Part shown: piece by piece, positions 23,941 to 34,752 of the stretch
Position numbering within the stretch: the stretch's first letter is position 1
Layout of the letters: every line of letters begins with the position of its first letter
Translations under genes and position numbers: made by a program
Notes under the pieces: model-generated
What the model saw: the letters and a program-made list of their open reading frames with translations, nothing else
What the model was told of the DNA's origin: nothing
Database searches by the model: none
Origin: Hyaloperonospora brassicae
Lineage: Eukaryota; Oomycota; Peronosporomycetes; Peronosporales; Peronosporaceae
NCBI GenBank assembly: GCA_947650285.1
Contig: CANTFL010000073.1
Span: 124,001-188,000 of the forward strand
DNA: 64,000 bases
Reading direction: 5' to 3'

Positions 23941-24620
23941 CGCCCTATCGGCCATCCATTCTCTCTCGCTGGTCAGTTTCAGCGCAAATCGTCGCCGTCT
24001 GACGCCGCACCAGATTCCTGGACAGCAACGACTCGAGGAATCGCTGATCCTGGATTGGGTCGAGTTCCGCAAAAACATCCAGCGTGTGTGACACCACTTG
24101 CCGCACACGACTTTGTGCCAGTGATGGCTGGTCGGTAATAGCTGTGTCATCGTATGCACCAATCTGTATGTGGCAATGCAGAGACCAAATATCATGGGCT
24201 ACAATACAGGTGAGGGAGCTACATTCGGAGCGGCAATATTGACTTGACCTCCGTAAGGAATGAGGAGCTGGCTACTTGTACAAGAGCACGGTTGCTCGAA
24301 ATCTTTCTACAGCGTTCTCGCCCGAGCGAAGGATGCGCATCGCTGCACAGAAGCAGTATTCGGACAGGAGTTTCGCCCTGGCTTTCTGCGCTCACACTTA
24401 TGTCCACTCACATTGGCGTAACATGATGGAACGACCATTTCAATGAGTGGCCACGTGTCTGGTCGAAACGCCGCCAGGCCAATTAATGACACTGAGCGAC
24501 CTGTTCTGCAACTGCGACGCAGACCGCCCGTCTGCACACTCCATGGTGTCGGCTGACATGGAGCAGGCTATCTGCGGCAGCAGCAGCATCGGAGCATTTC
24601 GTCTGGGTCGCTGCCACGCC
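23941..24620. other. possible coding relic on the minus strand, unidentified
   Basis: The minus strand around 23945-24140 has an open frame without an ATG that reads like protein (for example HTLDVFAELDPIQDQRFLE), joined to the edge of repeat copy A. I do not recognise it; it may belong to a decayed transposon. The rest to 24620 shows nothing clear. Confidence 0.25.
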
Positions 24621-24625
24621 GTATG

Positions 24626-24641
24626 AGTCATTATCCATTTT
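24626..24641 (+). promoter_or_regulatory. oomycete initiator of effector 2
   Basis: AGTCATTATCCATTTT matches the core of the oomycete Inr (TCATT-N3-CAWTTT) with one deviation, 45-60 bp upstream of the effector ATG at 24686. This supports use of that ATG and transcription of the gene. Confidence 0.65.
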
Positions 24642-24685
24642 GCGCGCCACAAGCTCCTGACTCACATCGGCCATTCCTTCCTACC

Positions 24686-25336
24686 ATGAGAATCGCCTGC
24701 CTCCGTGCACTCTGCGTCAGTGCTGCATTGCTCTTCAGTGCCGAATGCGCTGCAGGTCTGCCCGAGACGAAGGTCTCGTCACGTGACGCTGCTGATCCCG
24801 AAAAAGACCCAGCTCAACGACTGCGGGTGGCCGAAGCTGCGGACGAGAACAAGGGTGACGAGCGCATGTTTGAACCATCGCTTGCCGGGGAGATCGTGGT
24901 GAAAGTGGCGGAAGAGATTGTGCCTATCGAGAAGTCGCACCACCTACCTATGTCACCCCCAACCGTCGTGAAGAAGGCCGAGCCATTCGTATCGAAGGAG
25001 TTCGGGTCAAACCTGGCGAAAGGCTTTCGCGCGGAACGGCCCCAACGCCCACTCCCGCCATCCTCGCCAGCTCGCAAAGCCTCCCCACAACGACCGTCCA
25101 CATCTTCTGAGTCAGTTCCCGTGCTCTCGTCTCGTGAAAACCCTCGTCCGCCTCCAAAGGATAATGTTTTTGAGCAAGCAAAGACGCATAAATCTATACC
25201 TGCAGGATGGATATTATATATTGATCGATATGGGGACCAGCACCTCATCTCGAGAGAGGTATTCGACGACAAGGATCTAATGACTAAGTATTTTTTTGAT
25301 CCCTCTATACCACAACGCAGCCAATATCGTCGATGA
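24686..25336 (+). CDS. RxLR-like secreted effector candidate (QxLR-DER type)
   Basis: 216 aa from the ATG at 24686; an upstream in-frame ATG at 24623 lies at the Inr and gives no signal peptide. Signal peptide at about residues 1-23 (MRIACLRALCVSAALLFSAE), QRLR at 44-47 and an acidic GDER at 57-60, so a QxLR variant with a DER second motif. The C-terminal part is Pro/Ser-rich in the middle (about residues 112-150), then more ordered (GWILYIDRYGDQHLIS). It ends soon after a T7 run (25291-25297); the next frame stays open about 70 more codons (to 25520), so a one-base indel there may have truncated it. Residues 1-61 align without gaps to the effector at 22218-22916. Host target unknown. Flanked on both sides by related dispersed repeats. 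Confidence 0.75.
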   Translation: MRIACLRALCVSAALLFSAECAAGLPETKVSSRDAADPEKDPAQRLRVAEAADENKGDERMFEPSLAGEIVVKVAEEIVPIEKSHHLPMSPPTVVKKAEPFVSKEFGSNLAKGFRAERPQRPLPPSSPARKASPQRPSTSSESVPVLSSRENPRPPPKDNVFEQAKTHKSIPAGWILYIDRYGDQHLISREVFDDKDLMTKYFFDPSIPQRSQYRR

Positions 25337-25606
25337 GGAGCAGTTCGGCATTTCCACTGAGGATACTGTACTACAACTACTGACGACCCTGTGCATGCTT
25401 TGGTCGAGCTCGGACACTCCTACCATTCGTTCTCACGGACGACCATCCCAAGACGTCATTCTAGCCGACCATAGCGAGTACTTTGACAAGCAAGAAGAAG
25501 TTCCTGATAAGAACGAGTAGACTATCGTGCTAGTGACCATAAGACGGGAGTGAATTTTGCTTTTCTTTGTTCTATTAGTTAATACCATAGAGTACGTCGT
25601 CTTGGC

Positions 25607-25762
25607 ATGTTGTCTACTGCTGCACTTTTATCGATTCTGCTTGTAACTGAAGCCCGTACATTGCAGGCCGAGGTACAGTGTGTCGCAGATTCGATCTCCA
25701 CAGACACTTCTCTCCCTTCAACTTGCACACTCGATGGACGGAGTAGACATCTGCATGGCTGA
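25607..25762 (+). CDS. possible small secreted protein, 51 aa
   Basis: A short frame beginning with a signal-peptide-like N-terminus (MLSTAALLSILLVTEA), then a Thr/Ser-rich stretch with two Cys (Cys25, Cys40), stopping at TGA 25760-25762. It lies about 270 bp after effector 2. It could be an intact small secreted protein, the first exon of a larger gene or the 5' remnant of a decayed one. No family recognised. Confidence 0.3.
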   Translation: MLSTAALLSILLVTEARTLQAEVQCVADSISTDTSLPSTCTLDGRSRHLHG

Positions 25763-25817
25763 CACAGAGGTTTCGTCGTGCAAGCGCGCGTCACTGCCAC
25801 GGCAAAGGCAAACTGAG

Positions 25818-26243
25818 TCAACCCTCGCAGGTCCGTTCTTGGTGTCGTGTACGAACTTTTGTCAAAGGGTCCACGACCACTTGTGGTGTCAATGCAAGTA
25901 TAGGCTCGACGTGCATATCGAGGCACGCACATCGTGGCTCGCAGTTTCCACAGGGCCGACCCGTTGCCTTCAACCGCGCCACATCACCCTCCGACCCCGA
26001 CACCTCAACCTTCTCGTCGTACCGCGACGCGTCCTGTCGTGCCGTCCCTTGTCGCTTCCAGTCCACCGCACGTGGTCTCTCCTTGTACCCCTTCACTTCG
26101 GGCGCGGACACAGGCAGTCGATCACCGGGCGCTGCTAATGTCGTCGGTGCTTCTTTGTAGAACTCAGAGACGCTACCGCCACGTTTTGCGGCTCCATCAT
26201 GAGACTCGGGTCCATGCGCAACAGATGACGTTCCTCGTTTCAT
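25818..26243 (-). other. unidentified charged ORF, possible transposon relic
   Basis: A 141-codon minus-strand frame of charged residues with a Cys cluster (GRPCGNCEPRCACLDMH), loosely like nucleic-acid-binding motifs in fungal-type gag proteins. No other support; the plus strand is open here as well. Confidence 0.2.
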
Positions 26244-26737
26244 AGCGTCGCGTCCTCGGGGCCGCGCGGGCGCTTGATCGTGCGTGTAGCCATGTGCTCG
26301 CCACCTCGTTGCTGCTCGCCTTCGGGCCTTTCAACACTGCGTGGACTCGGAGGCATTCACGCACCGGTCGATCGCTGCCGTTTTCTGTCGCTTCCGCTTC
26401 GTCGCCTTGTCACAGTGTGGACTGCTCTATCCGGATGGCTTCAGCTCTCACCCGATGAAAGGCCTGCAAGGGCCATTTCAACAAAGGCGAAGCTCCGAGA
26501 GCTCATTCCGATCTCAACCCTCGACGTCAATCTCCTCGGGATGCCTGCACGAACACGAGCTACATGAGCGCAAGCGTCTACCAGCCCTTCTATTGTCGTT
26601 CTTCCGCCGTCCTTCTCCAGCTTCCGTCGGCCACGCCTGCGGCGTCAGCTGGACCAAGTGAGTAGCCCACCGCTAGTACAACTGCTGGAAAACAGACACA
26701 TCCTCATTCGTTCTCGTTCGTTCCATCACTGTCTGTG
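26244..26737. other. no supported gene
   Basis: Overlapping short frames without domains between the charged ORF and repeat copy B. Confidence 0.5.
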
Positions 26738-27640
26738 CTTGATTCCCAAATTTTCACGGTTTCGCTCAAGCCAGTCTTTTTTCCCTTTGGGGCCGTCACG
26801 TCGGAGGGAATCCTCCCCTTGGGGAGCCGACGGGGTCGAAGATCTGACGCGGGCGCGCTGCACTCGCAGTCGAGAGTGTGGGCGTAGGGGACCGACGGGT
26901 CGCGTAAGCGGCCTAGCAGGGGTGTTTAACGAACTGGAGGCGTACCCCGCGCCACGTGTCGCCGCTGCGGCGAGCGCACACTCCACGTTCACGGGCCGCG
27001 CAAGCGGCTGAAGGGGGCCACCATCGCAGATGGGCGGGCTCCTCGGAGAAGATATACGGCGGGTTGGCGTTCTCCACGCCACGCAGTCCCTTCGGTGATT
27101 GCACTCCACGTCCACGGGCCGCGCAAGCGGCTGAAGGGGGCCACCATCGCAGATGGGCGGGCTCCTCGGAGAAGATATACGGCGGGTTGGCGTTCTCCAC
27201 GCCACGCAGTCCCTTCGGTGATTGCACTCCACGTCCACGGGCCGCGCAAGCGGCTGAAGGGGGCCACCATCGCAGATGGGCGGCTCCTCGGAGAAGATGT
27301 ACGGCGGGTTGGGTTCTCCACGACACGCAGTCACTTCGGTGATTGCACTCCACGTCCACGGGCCGCGCAAGCGGCTGAAGGAGGCCACCATCGCAGATGG
27401 GTGAGTTTCTCGGGTTGTTCATCTGGCCGCTCGAGCGGCCGCGGCAGATGACGAACGAAACACGTGTGTCTCTTGGCTAAAGCAGGCTCGTCAGACACAC
27501 AGAGAGCGTCACTTTACGTGACACGCCCCGTACAACCACCGGACTCAAATGAGCACCGGCGTTGCCATCCGGGCTTAGGACCTTTACAGACATCTTGCAA
27601 CAGTAAACTGTTAAATAGACAGATCTGCCTATCTCCCATC
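26738..27640. repeat. dispersed non-coding repeat, copy B (with expanded tandem array)
   Basis: Second diverged copy of the family at 23090-23940, sharing the same left end (GATTCCCAAATTTTCACGG), middle blocks and right-end block, in the same orientation. Its middle contains a 123-bp unit repeated about 3.4 times. The long frames seen on both strands here follow from the unit being a multiple of three and are not regarded as genes. Confidence 0.65.
26985..27400. repeat. 123-bp tandem repeat, about 3.4 copies
   Basis: Unit starts with ACGGGCCGCGCAAGCGGCTG at 26991, 27114, 27237 and 27358 (periods 123, 123 and 121). The first copies are nearly identical; the last is shorter by small deletions and a little more diverged. 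Confidence 0.95.
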
Positions 27641-29050
27641 ACTGTCTGTGCCGTCCTCGTCTCAGACGTCCTCCTCGTTCTTTTTCTTGTGTACTCGTCA
27701 TCCTGCGCACCGAGGCGCCGAGACGCAAAGATGGCCGCTGATCCGTAGTCAGAGGATCGGCGGCCACCTTCGCGTCTGGTCTTTAGGCCACTTAACGCTG
27801 TTGCTCTCTCCAGCACGCTGTTTAACCGACCCCGGTGGCCGGATAAAATGGCACTGGCCCCGGGACACGAAGGTACGTGGTTCAACGCGTGTTCGTGCAG
27901 CGTGGCAGCGTTGGGGGTATGCAGTACTTGGCATGGCCAGCATCGAATCCAGCGAGTCCACGATTTGCCACAGGGCCCAGTCTCCACTTACGGGTGGCGG
28001 AGCACCCGCCTAAGCGCAGACGCCCGCCACGAGAAGGGCCGATACGATACGATGCGAGCAATGGGTTGCGACGAGGCACTCATTGGTACGCTGGGTGCAT
28101 AATGGCTTTGCTTCGCTTGTCCCTCGTGCAAACGGAGTTGAAGTTATGCTGATCAGCTCAGCGAACTGACACTGGGAATCGGACCTGTGTGTGTTTAGCC
28201 GCTCTCACTCGTTCGTGGTGAAAAGCTGAGGGGTTTGTTCCGTTACTCGCGGTGTGGCATGAGGAGATACTGCTGTTCCCGCACGATGCGTCTATCGACC
28301 AAAACCTTGTTGCACTACTATGAGTTGTTGGGCAAGTGAAGCTATAAAAGCGAAAAACGTTTTCTCGCTGTGGTATCGTTCAGCTGGTGAACCCAATCGC
28401 CCCACGCGGTCATCTCTTTCGGCTGACTTTTCGGCTCGCGACGACCGAGGTCCGTGTGTCTCCACTCTACTCCTTACTTGCTCAGCCAGGCCAAGCTAGA
28501 CGTGTACGACAAGATACGTCGATCGGACGCAAAATACGAGTTGAGGACTGAATAGGCAGGATTGAAAGCTGTCCATACGGTCAGCAACTAGTTCAAGCGT
28601 CTTAAGGCTAGATATGTCGTAGGTGCGCGTCGACTGGACCGAATGATCAGTAGCCACACACATCACGAGTGCAATAACACGTGAAAGAGACTTTGACGCG
28701 ATCATCAGATTGTTGCAATCGTTCACGATATCCAACGACCATCGCGAAAACATCTACGTGCGACGTTTACGTACCCACTACACAGCCCCAAACAATGCAA
28801 TACATCTCCTGATGCCACTGTTTGGAGTTCGAGTCACCCAAAACAAGGACCTACATGGTGAGCTGCAGACTCATAAGAATCAAACGGTTCATAAGTTCTT
28901 CTTCATATATTCGGCAGTTTATGTGGCGGCGCGGAGGAAAGTCCTCGACCAAGTCAGTAATGTCAAGACCTCAATTTCGAAAAGCATTGCGCAAATTTGG
29001 AGATTTCTGGCTATTTAGCGCCCGCCATTTCGTTTTTGCTTCAGTTTACC
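27641..29050. other. no supported gene; base-composition boundary
   Basis: 27641-28490 is GC-balanced with a hairpin (about 27731-27768, arms GCCGCTGATCC and GGATCGGCGGC) and a TATAAAA near 28343, but no coding frame I trust. After about 28.5 kb the sequence turns clearly AT-rich. Confidence 0.5.
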
Positions 29051-29055
29051 GTGTA

Positions 29056-29529
29056 TGTAATGGGGTGAGCCCGTTACATAAAAAAATGGTACGAAGTTAC
29101 AAATTTTAGAACATTATATATTTTGATAATATTCAATTAACATCACTCGAAAAATGCGATGTTGTCGGAATATTACTACCTCTAGGGGTAATATCCGTGG
29201 ACGGGTCCACTTCTTGGTTGATGTACCTTGTTTACAATCGAATTAATCACCAATCGCTGCTGGACGCGCGCAATGGGTGGTGGACATAAGACCCACATAG
29301 GAGACAGTAGTTCAATGAAGTTAGATTAAGACGAAAGATGATTTTGTAAGAAATATAACTATATTAAATAACAGTTCTACTTTTTCCTCAAGGAAGAGCT
29401 TTCGGGTCTGTATTGTATTGGTCGCGCTTCCTCACGCCACGTGTACGTGACGTCGGGCGTACGCACCCTTGTATTGTTATCAATACAAGGCCTTGCTCAG
29501 TTATCTGAGCAAGAGCGTGCCCCGTTATA
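29056..29529 (-). mobile_element. solo LTR of a Gypsy family related to element 2
   Basis: Begins TGTAATGGGG and ends GTTATA, flanked by perfect 5-bp target duplications GTGTA (29051-29055 and 29530-29534). It matches the reverse complement of element 2's LTR in scattered blocks: ACCAATCGC, GACGCGCGCAATG, ATAACAGTTCTACTTTT, CGCTTCCTC and CCACGTGTACGT. No internal region: a full element was removed by LTR-LTR recombination. It carries two adjacent perfect hairpins (29467-29490, arms 10 bp; 29492-29513, arms 9 bp). Confidence 0.88.
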
Positions 29530-29534
29530 GTGTA

Positions 29535-32500
29535 GTCAACCTATCTACTTTAACTACGGAGGTAGAATCACTGTTCGTGCGCCTAAACATACGCGAGCCT
29601 GCGCCGGCTAGCCTGATTCGGCTCGGTGCACCTTTTCTATATCGTTATGGTAATGTGTTGACCCCCCTCCCGATACATGTCATCGACACCAAATACATCA
29701 ATGAACTCATAAACTTAGTATTCGATTTATTGAATATGTACGGAACCTAGTAAATCTTGATGTATTGTTACCCTTGACGATAATGCTCGACACTGCAACA
29801 CTAATTGGTCGGAAAGCGATCTTGAAAAACAGATTAAACCACAATCTCTGCTAGACACGAGCTTAGGGTGACGAATGAGTTGCTACATTCGAAGCTTGTA
29901 GCTCAATATTTAAAGTAATATTGAAAGGTTGTTGCGGAGCAGGTCAGCTATTTAATATTACATCCTACTTTTCCCTATACCAGCGATCCTATTGTAATAT
30001 AAAGGTATGCTCTGCACGAAATTGTACGTGGTCATTCGGGGAACCTGCTTACACCTTATATGTCTTAGAAGTTTGTACTGGCTTATTGAAAGCGAAGGAT
30101 GCCCGTTACAAAGAGTAGAGCTTTGTTATTTGTCCAATGACCAGAATAACTCCATTTAACCACTCAAAAATAAACATTTCCGATAAAAATACGGTACCTT
30201 TCACACCACACGTATTATTTTCCATTTAATGACATTGATTGATCTGCGGCTTGACTTGTAAGTTTCGACTTCGGTAGATCTGCTATCACGCCACACTGAT
30301 TAATATTAAAGGAGACAATTAACACGCCGCAACCTCCATATTCGTACAGCATGCACTTGACCCTTCGCACAGAAAATTAACTTTGCTTCGTTAGCAGGGT
30401 CTCGGTGGTGAGGTGTTTCTCATCACGTTATAGATCGAAGAGACAAAAGACATATTCTTATAAAATTAACTGACAGTAGGTCGTCGAAAAATATTTTTCG
30501 ACGCCGTTCAGTTGAGGACAAAGCCTCAACTTCATTAACCCTGCATCTATGTAGTGAGGATATCGCAGTGCCTTGCATCAGGGGTATCATTAACGTGCAT
30601 ATATGTGGAGTTTGGATTCTCTGCAAGCTGAGAAACATACTGATCGCTGATGACTTCATTGTACTGAATCTGAACGACAGTTTCAATGTAACCTAGGTCT
30701 ACCATGACTCATGACATTGGATGCATAGTTCGTCTGGAAGCAACAAGACGTAATGATGCCTGTCACTTGCTTATCAGATGGTCAACCGATGAACGTGGAG
30801 CTTTGAGAAGCGTGTGAATGTTAAACGAGTGAGTGCAATAGAATTAACTTGTTGGTCGATCGTTGTACGGCTGCAACAGACTTAATTGTAGTTATCACTA
30901 CGCTGCGGAAAAGCTGCCGGAGGCGGTTTTGAAACTCAGACAGCGCCGAAGGTTCATTATTGAATGGGTAGAGTGGACCATGGAAACGGATGTTCGACTA
31001 GCGGGAAGCATTTAAGGGAGAATAGACATGTTGCCTGGAGCGTCAATACGATTTTTTTAGAGCGTTATCAGATAGTCGACCGCACACGATCTCGCACTTG
31101 TAGCGTTAATAAATAAATAGGACCTTAATGCAAAACCGTATACACTCATTTAAAAAATATCCTCTTGATATTACTACAGATAATACATGATCCGAGCAAT
31201 ACGAGATTTTACCGAAAAGTATAGAGGCGCTGCATTAATTATATGACGAAGAACCAAGTGTAGATGCTAATACACCTGATATGATAGTCCCTCCAAACAT
31301 TTAGTTTGGTCATAACTCAGATATAGCGCTATAATTTATAAATTTATGCAAAATATGAGTAGTAGCCAAGCAAGCTGATCTGCTCGCCCGTTGGCCAGGA
31401 TAGGAACGATACTCACATTTAGTTAGCGGTGAGGGTTGCTGATAACGAATGGGTTCTAGGTATCTCAAAAGTGGAAAATATGTTATGGATAGGAAGACAC
31501 GGATTAAGCAATTCACTTCTTTGGAACGGAAGTCGTTCTGGGCAAAATAAATCACTATAAAATTAGATTGATTAGGGGGATATACAACACATATGTGTGC
31601 CGTGTTAGTTGGCCGAGAAAGAAGGCACTTAATACGAATCAAACGATACCACGTTTTAAAGTACTGCATCATGAAGCAGTATCTATAACATCAAGATCAA
31701 GTAATAGCGACTAAAATTTTTTTGCCGATCATTTAGCAGCAAACCAAGGGACGCTAGCATCCTCCTCAGATATTCTATATAATTATGTGTGCGAAAGTGG
31801 ACACGAGGATGGCGTAAAGTGCACCCGTTCAAAAAACTTAATGCTGCATCAGTACTGTCTCAATTGCCGATATCGAGGATGAAATTCATCATAGATGATA
31901 TACCATATAGCACAATCGTTTATTAAAGGATCTGATGAATGGGTTTTATTCAATTTTTATGCGCGACTGATACATTTTGTATGCGGCAGTGAACACCCTA
32001 AGTTGTACAATGTCAAAATGTTTAGTAATGCCACAAGGCCTAAGCTACTTCCCTGCCACTTCAACAGATTTGTGAATGTACAGTAAGTTCGGTTAAAATT
32101 TTTGCACACATATATTTCGACGATGTGTATCTTTGTATGTGTGATATGGATGGAAAGACAAACATGTAGGTACACCGACTTCAAGCCCGGTGTAATTTAA
32201 CAATTAGGCTCAAATATTCGCTGTACGGAAACCTTGATAAGATATATCGATAGCTAGCGATATAATTATTTTTGGGCACATTAAATTTTAGAGACAGCAA
32301 CAACCTGATCCAGTAAATATAATGTGTATCTCTAAATGAATTGCTCTAATAGATGTGGATCGCAATTTAAAGTTTCCATGCCTCAGTGATGTACCTGCAT
32401 TGTATCTCGCGCAAATAGGTCCGTACAACCTTTCGTAATCGATTATAAGGAATAACGCTAAATAGATTTTAATATGCTCAGGATCGCAAAAAATTAAACA

Positions 32501-33076
32501 TATCAAAGAGACGGATTAAAAATCGCCACAGTTGGCGAATGTAATCCGACCAGAATTTACATACGGCATGTAAGGCCAGATATGTGATAATATTTTGCGC
32601 GATAATATTCATTACATCGTAGGCGCAGTGTGAGTCGTCTTTTGCTGGTCGTGTCAGCTCAAATGGTCGTGACACAATTAACGAGTATCTGACTCATTAT
32701 ACAGGCCATGAATAAGGTACTGGCCCCGTAGCTATCTCCTTGAACATTGACAGCTGAGTATCTAAAACGATATTTTAAACAGATAACTAAAAATGGATTA
32801 ATGTATACTGGATATCGGTACACGTCACAATTTATCGGATCCATCCTATATATTAATAAATTTAGAGATTATGAATTTTGATATCGGCAACGTCAAAATT
32901 GGCAGTCAACGTTGGGTCTCGATATATCAGGATCATCATACCGGCTTCAATTGATTTGCACGATCGGTAAATTTGTCGCGCTGGGCGAATCTGGATAAAT
33001 CAACAAGGAATATATGCCAAAGGTTAATTATTAATGACCCTGACTTAAGAAAAAGGGAGATCGACGGTTGATGAAA
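29535..33076. other. AT-rich, gene-free stretch
   Basis: Only short frames with AT-driven composition. No domain, RNA gene or intact repeat recognised. Confidence 0.6.
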
Positions 33077-33081
33077 GTTGA

Positions 33082-33659
33082 TGTAACGGGGTTACACGTC
33101 GGCTGGTAGCCGACGATAGGTGTGGTGCACACACGAGAGGGGGGGTATCCTATAAGGTAATATTAGAACACAGTGAGCGTATCAATTGTTGAAGACTGGT
33201 GTCTGTCATCAATTGATTGCAAGATCTTTTAAGAGGTTATTTAGGGCAGGTTAAATACGTTGTTCTAAGGTGTTCTTTTAGTTTAAATGAAGAAATAAAA
33301 TTCAGTCCCCATTTTGATCAACATAAGACACGTGCCTTACGAGGCGTCTTTCATCGGGAGGACAGAAGCAACGCCTGTAAAGGTAGCTTGTCCTCGAGCA
33401 CTCTGTGCTGTGATTCCTTTGAATCGTTTGGTCCCTCTGGAACGGGGACCGTAAGCTCTCTGAGCTGTGGACTCTCTGAGTCGGGTTCTCTGAACCACCC
33501 TTTAAGCTCTCTGAGCTGTTGACTCTCTGAGTCGGGTTCTCGGAACCACCCTTTAAGCTCTCTGAGCTGTTGACTCTCTGAGTCGGGTTCTTTGAACCAA
33601 AGTTGCACGTCGAGCGTAACGTCTTCCTCTGACTTAAGGAGCTGTGTAGCTCCGCTACA
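33082..33659 (+). repeat. 5' LTR of element 1
   Basis: Starts TGTAACGGGG, ends CCGCTACA. Contains three 51-bp tandem units (starting at 33453, 33504 and 33555). Matches 40528-41104 almost throughout. Confidence 0.95.
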
Positions 33660-33661
33660 CT

Positions 33662-33677
33662 TGGTAGCACTTGTAGT
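33662..33677 (+). other. primer-binding site of element 1
   Basis: TGGTAGCACTTGTAGT lies two bases after the 5' LTR. The leading TGGTAGCA complements a tRNA 3' end UGCUACCA, as in many initiator-Met tRNAs. Element 2 has nearly the same site at the same spacing. Confidence 0.7.
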
Positions 33678-33718
33678 CAATCAACACCTGAGTCGGTAAC
33701 GACTGATCCTCTGCGAGG

Positions 33719-34752
33719 ATGGAGCAATCCACACCCCTCTCTGAGGCTCAAAAGGTCGCGCTTGATAAGCTGACCGCGGCCGTAGGCCTAGAGTATGTGG
33801 AGTTTCTAGCTGTACAGGGTCCCGATGTGCTCAATGCACGAGTCGAGGCCTTTATGCAGTATGAAACGGCCCTGTTGGGCCAGGTTCAAAACCAAGTAGC
33901 GTCGGCTATGCCGACACGCTACGTGGCTATGCCACCAGAAGAGGCTAAGCCTCGTCCCCTTCGGGTGGACGTTAAATGTTACTCCGGGAAGGAGGGGAAA
34001 ACTTGACCCTCTGGATCCGTGAGATTGAGATGGCCATGGACTCTGGTCTCATCTAACTAGAGAACCAACGGGTCTCTTTGGCTATCTCTAAGCTCGATGG
34101 TAGAGCTAGAGAGTGGGCTTTGACGTGTGGCACGTCGGTCAATTTGGCATTTCCCACGTGGGAATCGCTCAAGTTAGACCTCATGCGAGTTTTCTCGCCG
34201 CCTAACCAGGCATATCGCGTGCGATCACGCTTCTTATCAACCCGTCAGGGTAAGAGCGAGTTAACGGACTATGACCAAGAGTTGAGAACTCTAATGGCTG
34301 CTATGCAGTCTGAACCTCTCCCTGAGACTGTCTACGTGACAGTCTTCATGGAAGGTCTCCGCACTGGCGTGGCCAGAACCGAGGTTTTTCGGGTTCATCC
34401 CTCTACTTTTGAGGAAGCTGTGAGCGTCGCTCAAAATGCTGAGCACAACTTCAAGTCGGCCAGACTTGGTTGGAATGGGTACAACCCAAGCTTTGCGAGG
34501 GGGGCCTCTGCGAGGACTTTGGCTTACTGTAAGCCAGAACCGATGGATCTCAGCCATGCTGAAGATGAAGGCGAAGCGGAGCTTCATGTTGTGGAGCAAC
34601 GACAGGATGTGAGACGCTGTTACATGTGCGGAAGCACTAAACACTTGCGTCCCACTTGTCCTTTGCGTAAGCAACAACCGATTCCTATGAGTCGAAACCC
34701 CAGCCTCAACCAGAAACCTGGTATGGCACGGGGAAACGTCAACACTCTGTAG
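33719..34752 (+). pseudogene. gag: element 1 gag, broken
   Basis: Starts MEQSTPLSEAQKVALDKLTA, covers a retrotransposon capsid region ([20 protein letters not shown], then [20 protein letters not shown]) and ends with one CCHC-like knuckle [14 protein letters not shown]. Defects: a one-base loss near the G4A4 run at 33994-34001 and an in-frame TAA at 34054-34056. Gag forms the particle and binds RNA. The C-terminal end overlaps the frameshift signal at 34731. Confidence 0.85.

Noticed and set aside
26726..27422. Long Arg/Pro-rich ORFs on both strands
   Set aside because: They are by-products of a 123-bp tandem unit, a multiple of three, and have no domains.
29469..29750. 93-aa plus-strand ORF
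   Set aside because: Begins inside the solo LTR hairpins and crosses its end and target duplication; chance frame.
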